Translations under genes and position numbers: made by a program | In this document: positions 1 through 7,417 of the stretch, in pieces | How positions within the stretch are numbered: the first letter of the stretch is position 1 | Layout of the letters: every line of letters begins with the position of its first letter | The notes under the pieces: model-generated | The model's input: only the letters and a program-made list of their open reading frames with translations | The model's database searches: none | What the model was told of the DNA's origin: nothing | NCBI RefSeq assembly: GCF_000717645.1 | Contig: NZ_JNZZ01000010.1 | Span: 62,001-126,000 of the forward strand | From: Streptomyces californicus | GTDB taxonomy: Bacteria; Actinomycetota; Actinomycetes; Streptomycetales; Streptomycetaceae | Length of the DNA stretch: 64,000 nucleotides | Reading direction: 5' to 3'

Positions 1-24
1 CACCGCGCCGATGAAGTCCGCCAT
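1..24 (-). CDS. glpK: Glycerol kinase, first eight codons only (cut by window edge)
   Basis: Read on the minus strand from position 24, the sequence starts ATG and encodes MADFIGAV before the window ends. This matches the usual start of glycerol kinases (M-x-D-F-I/V-G-A-V, followed by DQGTTS). A purine-rich GGAGAGG lies upstream. It begins 28 bases after the stop of glpF on the same strand, the usual glpF-glpK order, which supports the call despite the very short stretch. Confidence 0.6.
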
Positions 25-52
25 GATGTGCTGCCTCTCCGGCCGGTGTGGG

Positions 53-898
53 TCAGTCCTTGCCCGCCGGGACACGGCCCGGCGGTTCGGGCTCCGCGGA
101 CGGCAGGAAGCGTCCGACGAAGACCTTGTAGAGGCCCGCTCCCAGCAGACCGCCGATCAGCGGGCCGATGATGGGCACCCAGAAGTAGAGATTCCCGTAC
201 TGATCGCGCCACGCCCCGCCGTACCCGGTGAGGAAGCTCGCCAGCCGGGGCCCGAAGTCACGGGCCGGGTTGATCGCGTACCCCGCGTTGGTGCCCCACG
301 CCATACCGATCGCGACCACGATCAGGCCGATGACGAACGGCCCCAGGTTCGAGCCGGGCGGGGTGTTCAGCAGGTCGGTGACGGCCAGGATCAGCAGCAG
401 CAGGATCGCGGTGCCGATGACCTGGTCGCGGAAGGCGCCCCACTCGTGCACCGGCAGTGCCGGGTTGCCGTTGGCCGGCAGCGTGGAGAACACCGACTGC
501 GTCTTGATGGTGTGTCCGGGGTCGGCCTTCGCCAGCGCCTCGCTGTAGTTCCAGCGGACGACGAGCGCGGCCACGAAGGCGCCCGCCGTCTGCGCCAGCG
601 CGTACGGGGCGACCTTCTTCCAGGGGAACCCCTTGAACGCGGCCAGCGCGAGCGTCACCGCGGGGTTGAGATGCGCCCCGCTCAGCCGCGCCGCCACGTA
701 GACGCCCAGCGTGACGCCGAGCCCCCAGGCCCACGCGATGCTGTCGTGGTCCCCGAGTCCGCCGGCCGGATCGGTCAGGGCTCCGCCCGCCGCCACCTGG
801 GCCACGACACCGCATCCGAAGAGGATGAGGATCAACGTGCCCGCGAACTCGGCGGACAACTCACCGAGCAGTCCGGACTTCTTGCGTGGTTCGACCAT
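53..898 (-). CDS. glpF: Glycerol uptake facilitator (aquaglyceroporin)
   Basis: 281-residue MIP-family channel for diffusion of glycerol and small polyols across the cytoplasmic membrane. Several long hydrophobic segments fit the six-helix plus two half-helix fold. The two pore loops are present: LNPAV near residues 77-81 and INPARDFGPR near 209-218. The aspartate after the second NPA-R is the usual mark of glycerol-conducting members. A charged tail ends the protein. It is followed at once by the start of glycerol kinase, so glpF-glpK is probably one transcript. The AEC permease upstream diverges from it. Function is strong by family; regulation is not visible. Confidence 0.93.
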   Translation of the reverse strand: MVEPRKKSGLLGELSAEFAGTLILILFGCGVVAQVAAGGALTDPAGGLGDHDSIAWAWGLGVTLGVYVAARLSGAHLNPAVTLALAAFKGFPWKKVAPYALAQTAGAFVAALVVRWNYSEALAKADPGHTIKTQSVFSTLPANGNPALPVHEWGAFRDQVIGTAILLLLILAVTDLLNTPPGSNLGPFVIGLIVVAIGMAWGTNAGYAINPARDFGPRLASFLTGYGGAWRDQYGNLYFWVPIIGPLIGGLLGAGLYKVFVGRFLPSAEPEPPGRVPAGKD

Positions 899-1196
899 GG
901 AAGCTCGCCCTCCGCCGACGGCGCCGGCTGTCTCCTACCCGAGCAGTGTCAGCAGGCTAAGCCGATTCGCGAAAGCGGGCATATCGGGGCGAATTTCTGA
1001 GCAGGCGGGCAAGGGCGGCGGTGGACTGATCAGGTGAGGGCCGGGAGGGCATCAGCCGGCCGTCGCGGCCGCACGGCCGGGAGCGCCCGTACGCCGGTCA
1101 CCCCGGTTCAAGGACCGCCGCACCCGTCTGAAACGCTGGCCACCCGCTCACCAGGCCCGCTGTGCCGCGCGCCCCCGATCCACCAGCTGGGAAGAC

Positions 1197-2123
1197 ATGC
1201 AGGGAGTCCTCACCGGATTCACGGTGATCGCCACCGTGATCGCCGTCGGATACGTCATCGGGCGGCGCGGATATCTGGGGCAGGACGGCCGCACCGTACT
1301 GACCCGGCTCGCGTTCAACGTCGCGACCCCGGCCCTGCTCTTCACGATGCTGGCGGGCGCCGACCTCTCCGTCGTCCTGTCCGGGCGCCTGCTGGTCACC
1401 GCCGTCGCCATGGCCGCCACGGCCGGGATCTTCGCCGTCGTGGCCCGGTTCCTCCTGCGCTGGCGGGCCGACCGGATCACCATCGGCGCCCTGTGCTCCT
1501 CCTACGTCAACGCCGGGAACCTGGGCATCCCCATCGCCGTGTACGTCCTCGGCGACGCCTCGCTCGTCGCCCCCGTCCTGCTCCTCCAGCAGATCGTGGT
1601 GACCCCGCTGGCCCTGACGGTCCTCGACCTCAGCCGCCCGGGGGAGCCGGTGTCGGCCGCCCGGCGGCTGACCACGCCCCTGCGCAACCCGATGGCGATC
1701 GCCTCCCTGGCCGGGGTCGCGGTGGCGGCGTCCGGACTGCCCCTGCCGGGGCCGCTGCTCGAACCGCTCGTCCTCATCGGCAACATGTCGGTCCCCGCCG
1801 TCCTCCTCGCCTTCGGGATATCCCTGTACGGCGGCGAGCGGCCGGGGCGCGGGGAGGACCGGGGCGCACTCCATCTGTCCGTCGCCCTGAAGTCGCTCGT
1901 GCAGCCGGCCGTGGCCTGGGCCGTCGGCGCGGGACTGTTCGGACTGCGCGGCGAGGCGCTGCTGGACGTCGTCGTGATCGCCGCCCTCCCCGCCGCCCAG
2001 AACCTCTTCACCTACGCCACGCACTACCGGGTGGCCGAGCGGTTCGCCCGGGAGTCCGTCCTGCTGTCCACCCTGCTCTCGGTCCCGGTGCTCTTCACCG
2101 TCGCGGCGCTGCTGGGGCCCTGA
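1197..2123 (+). CDS. AEC-family permease (auxin-efflux-carrier type)
   Basis: 308-residue integral membrane protein, hydrophobic almost throughout, with about ten predicted helices and the two-half layout of the AEC/BASS-like fold. The N-terminal helix (LTGFTVIATVIAVGYVIG) and the Asn/Gly-rich stretch YVNAGNLGIPIAVYVLGD near residues 102-119 are typical. Bacterial members export or import small organic acids, but no substrate can be assigned here. The ATG at 1197 follows a GGAAG ribosome site. It diverges from glpF and has no partner gene. A degenerate IS5 fragment begins just after its stop. Confidence 0.85.
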   Translation: MQGVLTGFTVIATVIAVGYVIGRRGYLGQDGRTVLTRLAFNVATPALLFTMLAGADLSVVLSGRLLVTAVAMAATAGIFAVVARFLLRWRADRITIGALCSSYVNAGNLGIPIAVYVLGDASLVAPVLLLQQIVVTPLALTVLDLSRPGEPVSAARRLTTPLRNPMAIASLAGVAVAASGLPLPGPLLEPLVLIGNMSVPAVLLAFGISLYGGERPGRGEDRGALHLSVALKSLVQPAVAWAVGAGLFGLRGEALLDVVVIAALPAAQNLFTYATHYRVAERFARESVLLSTLLSVPVLFTVAALLGP

Positions 2124-2124
2124 G

Positions 2125-2360
2125 GCGTGTTCCGAGAAACGACCTGATCACTGGGGACATGGACCTGGACTCCACCGCGGCCCGGGCGCACCAGCACGCC
2201 GAGGATGCGCGGAAGAGGGGGTCCCCGAAAGGAGCCGCCCGGCGGCGTCGCCGTCGAGCCGGACGACCACGGGCTCGGCCGCTCGCGCGGCGGCCGGCCG
2301 CCCGGGTTCGACAAGGCCGACCACAAGGAGAGGCACGCGGTGGGGTGCGGCGTCAACCGT
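2125..2360 (+). pseudogene. IS5-family transposase relic with internal deletion and frameshift
   Basis: Two reading frames carry recognisable pieces of a Streptomyces IS5-type (DDE) transposase. Frame one, from about 2159, reads DLDSTAARAHQHAEDARKRG, resembling the conserved VDST-x-x-RAHQHAAGARK block with its catalytic Asp. The next piece, from about 2229 in another frame, reads KEPPGGVAVEPDDHGLGRSRGG and passes straight into RPPGFDKADHKERHAVGCGVNR. In intact elements these two blocks are separated by over 100 residues, and each carries an SRGG. About two thirds of the gene is therefore missing, with the joint at the shared SRGG. No terminal inverted repeats were found. It cannot encode an active transposase. 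Confidence 0.75.
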
Positions 2361-3469
2361 CAGCCGGCGTGGAGGAGCCGCAAGCGGTCGGGTTCCGCCG
2401 GGTCCCGGTCGACGACTTGGGCGGGTGCCCAAACCCATTGCCACACGCCGATGCCCGGCGTGCGGGAGAACCGGATCGGCCCGCGGGTGCCCTCGACCGC
2501 CACGCGCGGCCATGACGCGGCGACGGCCGCCCGGTCCGTGCCGTGGGAACGCAGCACCGCGGCGAGGACGGCGACGGTGTCCCAGCCCTCGAAGGCGACG
2601 AAGGAGGGCGCTTCGCCGAGCCGCTCGCGGAGCTCCTTCCCGACGCGTTCGCCGAGCGGACCGAGGCGCTCGGGCAGGTAGCGCAGGAACGGGACCCCGG
2701 CGCCGTCCTCGCCCAGCGCCGCGGCCCATTCGGCGAACTCCGGTTGTCCGGCCGGCGCTCCGATGAGGATCTCCGCGAGCCGCCGGTCGCTCCGGACGGC
2801 CCGGACGACCGGCACCGCCGGCTCCGGGTGGCCGACCAGCAGGAGGAGCGCCGTCGCGCCATGGTCGACGAGCGCGTCGCACAGGGCCTCGGGCGTGAGC
2901 GACGCGTCGAGTTCGAGGACGGTGCCGCCGCGGGGGGCGAGGTGGTCCCGCAGGACGCGGGTCCCGGACGTCCAGTAGACGCTCGGCTGGGTCGCCACGG
3001 CGATCCGGCGCCGGCCCGCGCCGAGGAGGAAGTCGGCGTAGATCCGCCAGCCGTGGGACTGGGCCGGGGCCAGACGCGCGACCCACTCCGTCGGCTCCTC
3101 GGTGAGCGCGTCGAGCACCGCGGACGAGCAGAGGAACGGCACGCCGAGGGCGTCGGCGCGGGCGGCGGCGGCGCGGGCGACCACGCTGTGGTACTCACCC
3201 ACCACGGCGGCCACGCCCAGGTCGGCCAGTTCGTCCACGGCCGCCGCGGCCCGCTCCGGATCGGCCGCGGTGTCCCGGACCACCAACTCCAGCGGTCTGC
3301 CGTCGATCCCGCCGGCGTCGTTGACCTCACGAACGGCCAGATCGAGTCCTGCGAGCAGGTGCCGGCCCGCCTCGGCCCAGCCGGGCCGCGTCAACGGGAC
3401 GAGAGCACCCAGGCGGATGGGCGACCCGCCCGTGTGCTCCGCTCCGGACGGCGATGGTGGCGTGTTCAT
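2360..3469 (-). CDS. Periplasmic-binding-fold protein (Leu/amide-binding type) without signal peptide
   Basis: 369-residue type-I binding-protein fold (Peripla_BP_5/6, LivJ/AmiC-like). After a short Ser/Pro-rich leader it starts IRLGALVPLTRPG, followed by the family signatures GLDLAVREVNDAGGIDGR and VVGEYHSVVARA. ATG 3469 (MNTPPS) is preferred over the longer frame to 3619, whose extra 50 residues are Arg/Pro-rich and non-conserved. No secretion signal or lipobox Cys is visible and no permease or ATPase genes are adjacent. It may therefore be a cytoplasmic ligand sensor, as AmiC is, rather than a transporter subunit; that is inference. Its stop codon directly abuts the IS5 relic, although the C-terminus looks complete. 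Confidence 0.75.
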   Translation of the reverse strand: MNTPPSPSGAEHTGGSPIRLGALVPLTRPGWAEAGRHLLAGLDLAVREVNDAGGIDGRPLELVVRDTAADPERAAAAVDELADLGVAAVVGEYHSVVARAAAARADALGVPFLCSSAVLDALTEEPTEWVARLAPAQSHGWRIYADFLLGAGRRRIAVATQPSVYWTSGTRVLRDHLAPRGGTVLELDASLTPEALCDALVDHGATALLLLVGHPEPAVPVVRAVRSDRRLAEILIGAPAGQPEFAEWAAALGEDGAGVPFLRYLPERLGPLGERVGKELRERLGEAPSFVAFEGWDTVAVLAAVLRSHGTDRAAVAASWPRVAVEGTRGPIRFSRTPGIGVWQWVWAPAQVVDRDPAEPDRLRLLHAG

Positions 3470-3719
3470 CGGGTGGCGTCTCCTCGGGGGCGATGCGGTC
3501 GCGGTCTGCCCGGATCGCGCGTCGGCCGCTGACGGTGCGCGATCATCGCGTCCCGCCGGGGCGGACCCGCCCGGGTGAGCATGCCGGTCATTGGATCCAA
3601 CACCCGCGCCCCTGCGCAACCGGGATTCTCCGCGCTGAGCTGCCGGGCTTCACCGTCATCGGCACCGGCGGGCCCGCGCCCGGACGGCCGCTTCCGGAAC
3701 GCGCCCCACAGCCCGTCGG

Positions 3720-4814
3720 TCAGGAACGCGTCGCGGTGTCGCAGCGCCCGTCCTCCCGCTGCCGGTCCTCGATCGGCCCGCTCCGGTCGTATGGGTCGAC
3801 GGACCGCCCGTCGTCGCTGGCGGCGCCGGTGCGGTCGACGCGGAAGGCGGGGTGCAGATAGCCGTCATGGACGTCGCAGCCGCCGTTGGTGGTGTCCAGC
3901 TTGTAGGAGACGATGGAGAACGTCCCCGGCTCCGTGACGATCTTCTCCGGGTCGTCCCAGTTCACCACCGTCTCGCGGCGCACGATGACGCGCGCCACCT
4001 CGTCGTCGTTCCCCGAGGCGCGCCTGACCGGGTAGACGTAGGTGACGTCCGCGGAGACCCGCACCGCGCCCTTCTCGCCCTCCCGGAAGGAGATCCGGCC
4101 GCGCGTCCTGACCACGTCTCCGACCGGACGGACCTCGGCGGAGCGGAAGCGGCTGAACAGGAGGAGGGGGTCGTTCTCGCGGTCGGGCGCGGTGAACGCC
4201 CTCTTGAGGTAGGCCCGGACGTCCGTCTGGTGCGGGTTGACGAGCGCGATGGCCTTCTCGGGCTTCTCGCCGCTCAGCACGGCGGAATCGAGGCTGGAGG
4301 AGACGAGGAAGTCCCGCGTCCGCTCCAGTGCCCGGGCCACCTCCGCCTCGCTCATCCAGCCGGTCGCCCGCGCCTGCGGCAGATGGATTCCGGCCGCTCC
4401 GTCGCTCCAGCGCTCGGCCGGCGATCCTCTGAACGGCTCGGCCGGCGTGGGCTCCTGATCCGAACCGCCCGCTGCGGGCGGCCCGTCCGGGCGCTCCGAC
4501 TCCGCGGCGAGCGGGGTGGTGTCCGCCGTGCCGCCGCCGTCGGACAGGCCGGGAATCCGCCCCGGGGCGGCGAAGACCGCGATCAGCAGCACCACGGCGA
4601 CCGCCAGGCCGAACACGTACCAGCCCTTGCCGCGCCGCCGGGCCGGGGCGTACGTCCGCCACGCCTCCGGGCGGCCCGGCTCCTCCTGGAGCCGCCTCGT
4701 CACCATCCGGGCCCGTGCCGACGGCTCCTCGGGCGCCCCCGGGCTCCCGGCTTCGGACTCCCTGAGGAAACGCTCCCACTCGTCGTCCGGTATGGACGTC
4801 CCGCCCCTGCTCAA
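3720..4814 (-). CDS. Conserved single-pass membrane protein, unknown function
   Basis: 364 residues. A charged cytoplasmic N-terminus (IPDDEWERFLRESE, about residues 8-21) is followed by one transmembrane helix near residues 70-90 (WYVFGLAVAVVLLIAVFA), then a Ser/Glu/Pro-rich spacer and a mixed extracytoplasmic domain ending in a Cys-containing tail. The topology suggests an N-in, C-out anchored protein. The soluble domain has beta-rich stretches (RISFREGEKGAVRVSADVTY) but no family I can name. It lies downstream of a TetR gene on the same strand, with a 16-bp hairpin between them, so it probably has its own promoter. Confidence 0.7.
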   Translation of the reverse strand: MSRGGTSIPDDEWERFLRESEAGSPGAPEEPSARARMVTRRLQEEPGRPEAWRTYAPARRRGKGWYVFGLAVAVVLLIAVFAAPGRIPGLSDGGGTADTTPLAAESERPDGPPAAGGSDQEPTPAEPFRGSPAERWSDGAAGIHLPQARATGWMSEAEVARALERTRDFLVSSSLDSAVLSGEKPEKAIALVNPHQTDVRAYLKRAFTAPDRENDPLLLFSRFRSAEVRPVGDVVRTRGRISFREGEKGAVRVSADVTYVYPVRRASGNDDEVARVIVRRETVVNWDDPEKIVTEPGTFSIVSYKLDTTNGGCDVHDGYLHPAFRVDRTGAASDDGRSVDPYDRSGPIEDRQREDGRCDTATRS

Positions 4815-4901
4815 CCCGCCGCTCCCGTCGCCCGGTTCGCCCCCGGGCCCTCCCCGGGCCCCGGCGTCGTACGGGGCATCATCACACGGGGCGGTGACAG
4901 C

Positions 4902-4939
4902 GGGCGCCCGGCCGGTGGCCGGTCACCGGCCGGGCGCCC
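4902..4939 (-). terminator. 16-bp perfect stem overlapping the end of the TetR gene
   Basis: Left arm 4902-4917 and right arm 4924-4939 are perfect inverted repeats of 16 bases around a 6-base loop. The right arm lies within the last codons of the TetR gene, whose stop is at 4923-4925. The position fits a terminator for that gene. There is no U-tract, as is common in Streptomyces. Confidence 0.7.
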
Positions 4940-5672
4940 CCGCGCGCAGGCCGTCCATGACGAGGTCCAGGAGCCGGCCCGCCCTCGGCTCCCAGTCCTC
5001 GTGCGGATCGATCTGCCACAGACCGGCGATGGCGAGGAAGAAGTCGTCCGGACTCACCCCGGGGCGGACGGCTCCGGCGGCCTCGCAGGCCTCCAGGAGC
5101 GTCCCGGCGGCGTCCATGACCGGGGTGGGCCCCGGCTTGGCGGGACCGCCCGGTGCGCTGGTGACCAGCCGGATCGCGTCCGCCAGACCCGCCTTCGTCA
5201 TGGCGAAGGCGGCGAGGCGGTCCATCCACTCGCGCAGCGCCCGCTCGGGCGGACGGTTCTCCAGCAACTCGTGGGCGGCCTCCGCGACCTGGCGCATCTC
5301 ATAGCGGTACACCTCCAGCACGAGCGCCTCCCGGTGCGGGAAGTGACGGTAGAACGTGCCCTGCCCGACGCCCGCCTTCTTCGCGATGGCGCTCAGCGGT
5401 ACGTCGGCGCGGCGCGTCAGCTCCACCGTGGCGGCCCGCAGGATGCGCTCCCGGTTGCGCTGCGCGTCCGAACGCCGGTTGCGCCGCACGTCCGGGGGCG
5501 GAGGAGCGGCGGAGTGCGGGGGAGCGGCGGAGGGCGGAGTAGGGGAGGGGGGCGGAGGAGCGGCCGGGCGCGCGGGAGCCCCGGAGCCCGCGGGGGCGTC
5601 CGGGCTCGGGGGAGCGTCGGAGCTCCGAGTGGTGCCGGAGCTCGGGGGAGCGTCCTTCTTCGGCTGCGACAC
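4923..5672 (-). CDS. TetR-family transcriptional regulator
   Basis: 249 residues. The first 65 or so are a low-complexity Pro/Ala/Ser tract. The HTH domain follows, from NRERILRAATVELTRRADVP to the recognition-helix region AIAKKAGVGQGTFYRHFPHREALV (residues about 72-118). The ligand domain continues to the C-terminus. The start may lie further downstream than 5672, because the leader is not conserved-looking. The gene diverges from the molybdoenzyme operon at 5850, and two palindromes lie between them, so it is the likely local repressor of that operon. Confidence 0.88.
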   Translation of the reverse strand: MSQPKKDAPPSSGTTRSSDAPPSPDAPAGSGAPARPAAPPPPSPTPPSAAPPHSAAPPPPDVRRNRRSDAQRNRERILRAATVELTRRADVPLSAIAKKAGVGQGTFYRHFPHREALVLEVYRYEMRQVAEAAHELLENRPPERALREWMDRLAAFAMTKAGLADAIRLVTSAPGGPAKPGPTPVMDAAGTLLEACEAAGAVRPGVSPDDFFLAIAGLWQIDPHEDWEPRAGRLLDLVMDGLRAGAPGR

Positions 5673-5716
5673 GGTGCCTCCTCGCGGGTTCGTGGCCGAA
5701 ACCCGTCCTTGTTAAC

Positions 5717-5762
5717 CGGACAGCTGTCCGTTACGTTCTCCAGGTAAGCGGACAGCAGTCCG
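5717..5762. promoter_or_regulatory. Paired TetR-type palindromes
   Basis: Site 1 at 5717-5730 is CGGACAGCTGTCCG, a perfect 14-base palindrome. Site 2 at 5749-5762 is CGGACAGCAGTCCG, the same sequence with an imperfect centre. Both sit in an A/T-flanked context (TTAAC and GGTTAG). Their starts are 32 bases apart, about three helical turns. They lie between the divergent TetR gene and the Fe-S subunit gene, which fits autoregulation plus control of the operon. Confidence 0.7.
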
Positions 5763-5849
5763 GTTAGGGCTACCTTACTGCCGACCGGGGCCGCCGGTCA
5801 CCGGCCGACGCCCCGGTTCCTCGTCACCCGACACCAGAGAAGGCTGAAC

Positions 5850-6428
5850 ATGGCCCCAGCGACCTCGTCGACGTCCAGCGCCATCACCCTGAACATCAAC
5901 GGCGAGAAGCACCACCTGCCCGTCGACCACCGCACCACCCTGCTCGACGCCCTGCGCGAGCGCCTCGACCTCACCGGCACCAAGAAGGGCTGCGACCAGG
6001 GGCAGTGCGGAGCCTGCACCGTCCTGGTGGACCAGCGGCGCGCCGTCTCCTGCCTCACCCTCGCGGTCGCCGCCGAGGGGCGCGAGATCACCACCATCGA
6101 AGGCGTGGCCGAGGGCGACGAACTGCACCCGGTCCAGCAGGCGTTCCTCGACCTCGACGGCTACCAGTGCGGCTACTGCACGCCCGGCCAGATCTGCTCC
6201 GCCATCGCCGTCATCGAGGAACACGCGGCCGGACGGCCGAGCGCCGTCACCGAGGACCTCAGCCCCGAAGCGGCCCCGCAGCCGCTGACCCCCGAGGAGA
6301 TCCGCGAGCGGATGAGCGGCAACCTGTGCCGCTGCGGTGCCTACGTATCGATCGTCCGGGCCGTCGCCCGCGCCGCCGAGGCCCACGCCGAGACCCGCAC
6401 CGCGGGCGCGAAGGAGACCACCGCATGA
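5850..6428 (+). CDS. Molybdoenzyme [2Fe-2S] subunit (PaoA/YagT-type)
   Basis: 192-residue small subunit of a xanthine-oxidase-family hydroxylase, carrying electrons from the molybdenum subunit to the FAD subunit. The N-terminal ferredoxin-like domain has Cys48, 53, 56 and 68 (GCDQGQCGACTVLV). The C-terminal four-helix domain has Cys107 and 110 (QCGYCTPGQ) and Cys160 and 162 (NLCRCGAY), so both cluster sites are complete. No Tat signal is present, unlike E. coli PaoA, which suggests a cytoplasmic enzyme. Its stop overlaps the next start (ATGA at 6425-6428). Confidence 0.92.
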   Translation: MAPATSSTSSAITLNINGEKHHLPVDHRTTLLDALRERLDLTGTKKGCDQGQCGACTVLVDQRRAVSCLTLAVAAEGREITTIEGVAEGDELHPVQQAFLDLDGYQCGYCTPGQICSAIAVIEEHAAGRPSAVTEDLSPEAAPQPLTPEEIRERMSGNLCRCGAYVSIVRAVARAAEAHAETRTAGAKETTA

Positions 6429-7417
6429 GGGAGTTCGGCTACCAGCGAGCCCACGACGTCGCCGGGGCGGTCGCCCTGCTCGCCGCCGACCCCGACGCCC
6501 GCTACCTCGGCGGCGGCACCAACCTCGTCGACCTGATGAAGACCGGCGTGGAGCGCCCCGCCCGGCTCGTGGACGTCCGCGAACTCCCGCTGGATCGCGT
6601 CGAGTCCACCACGGACGGCGGCCTGCGCATCGGGGCGACCGTCACCAACAGCGACCTCGCCGCCGACCCCGACGTCCGCCGCCGCTACCCGGCGCTCGCC
6701 CAGGCCGTACTAGCCGGAGCCTCCGGCCAGCTGCGCAACATGGCGACCGTCGGCGGCAACCTCCTCCAGCGCACCCGCTGCGGCTACTTCACCGACCTGG
6801 CCGCGCCCTGCAACAAGCGCGCCCCGGGCGCCGGTTGCTCCGCCGTCACGGGCGAGCACCACAACCACGCGGTCCTCGGCGCGAGCGACCACTGCGTGGC
6901 CGTGCACCCCTCGGACATGGGCGTCGCCCTGACGGCCTTCGACGCCCGGATCTCCTACGAGAGCCCCGACGGCCCCGGCGAAGCCCCGATCACCGACTTC
7001 TACCTCCCCGTCAGCGACACCCCGCACCGGGAGACCGCGCTGCCGCCCGGCGCGCTGATCACCCACGTGACCCTCCCCGCCGCGCCCGTCGCCGCCCGCT
7101 CCCGCTACCGCAAGGTGCGCGAACGCGCCTCGTACGCCTTCGCCATCGGCTCCGTCGCCGCCGCGCTCACCGTCGAGGACGGCGTCGTACGCGAAGCACG
7201 CCTCGCCCTCGGCGCCGTCGCCTCCCGGCCCTGGCGCGCCCGCGCCGCCGAAGCCGTCCTGACCGGCGCCCCCGCCGACGGCGCCTCCTTCGCCGCCGCC
7301 GCCGACGCCGAACTCGCCGCGGCCCGGCCGCTGCCCCACAACGGATACAAGGTGACCCTCATGCGCAACCTCGTGGTCTCCGTCCTGACCGAACTCGCCG
7401 GGGAGGACGCCCGATGA
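6425..7417 (+). CDS. Molybdoenzyme FAD subunit with PaoB-type Fe-S insertion
   Basis: 330 residues, FAD_binding_5 (CO-dehydrogenase medium-chain) fold followed by a CODH FAD C-terminal domain. The FAD loops RYLGGGTNLVDLMK (about 27-40) and ATVGGNLLQRTRCGYF (about 107-122) are intact. Four cysteines at about 119, 129, 138 and 157 match the [4Fe-4S]-binding insertion of E. coli PaoB, which plain xanthine dehydrogenases lack. This points to an aldehyde oxidoreductase of the PaoABC type. It overlaps both neighbours by four bases, so translation is coupled across the three subunits. Confidence 0.92.
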   Translation: MREFGYQRAHDVAGAVALLAADPDARYLGGGTNLVDLMKTGVERPARLVDVRELPLDRVESTTDGGLRIGATVTNSDLAADPDVRRRYPALAQAVLAGASGQLRNMATVGGNLLQRTRCGYFTDLAAPCNKRAPGAGCSAVTGEHHNHAVLGASDHCVAVHPSDMGVALTAFDARISYESPDGPGEAPITDFYLPVSDTPHRETALPPGALITHVTLPAAPVAARSRYRKVRERASYAFAIGSVAAALTVEDGVVREARLALGAVASRPWRARAAEAVLTGAPADGASFAAAADAELAAARPLPHNGYKVTLMRNLVVSVLTELAGEDAR

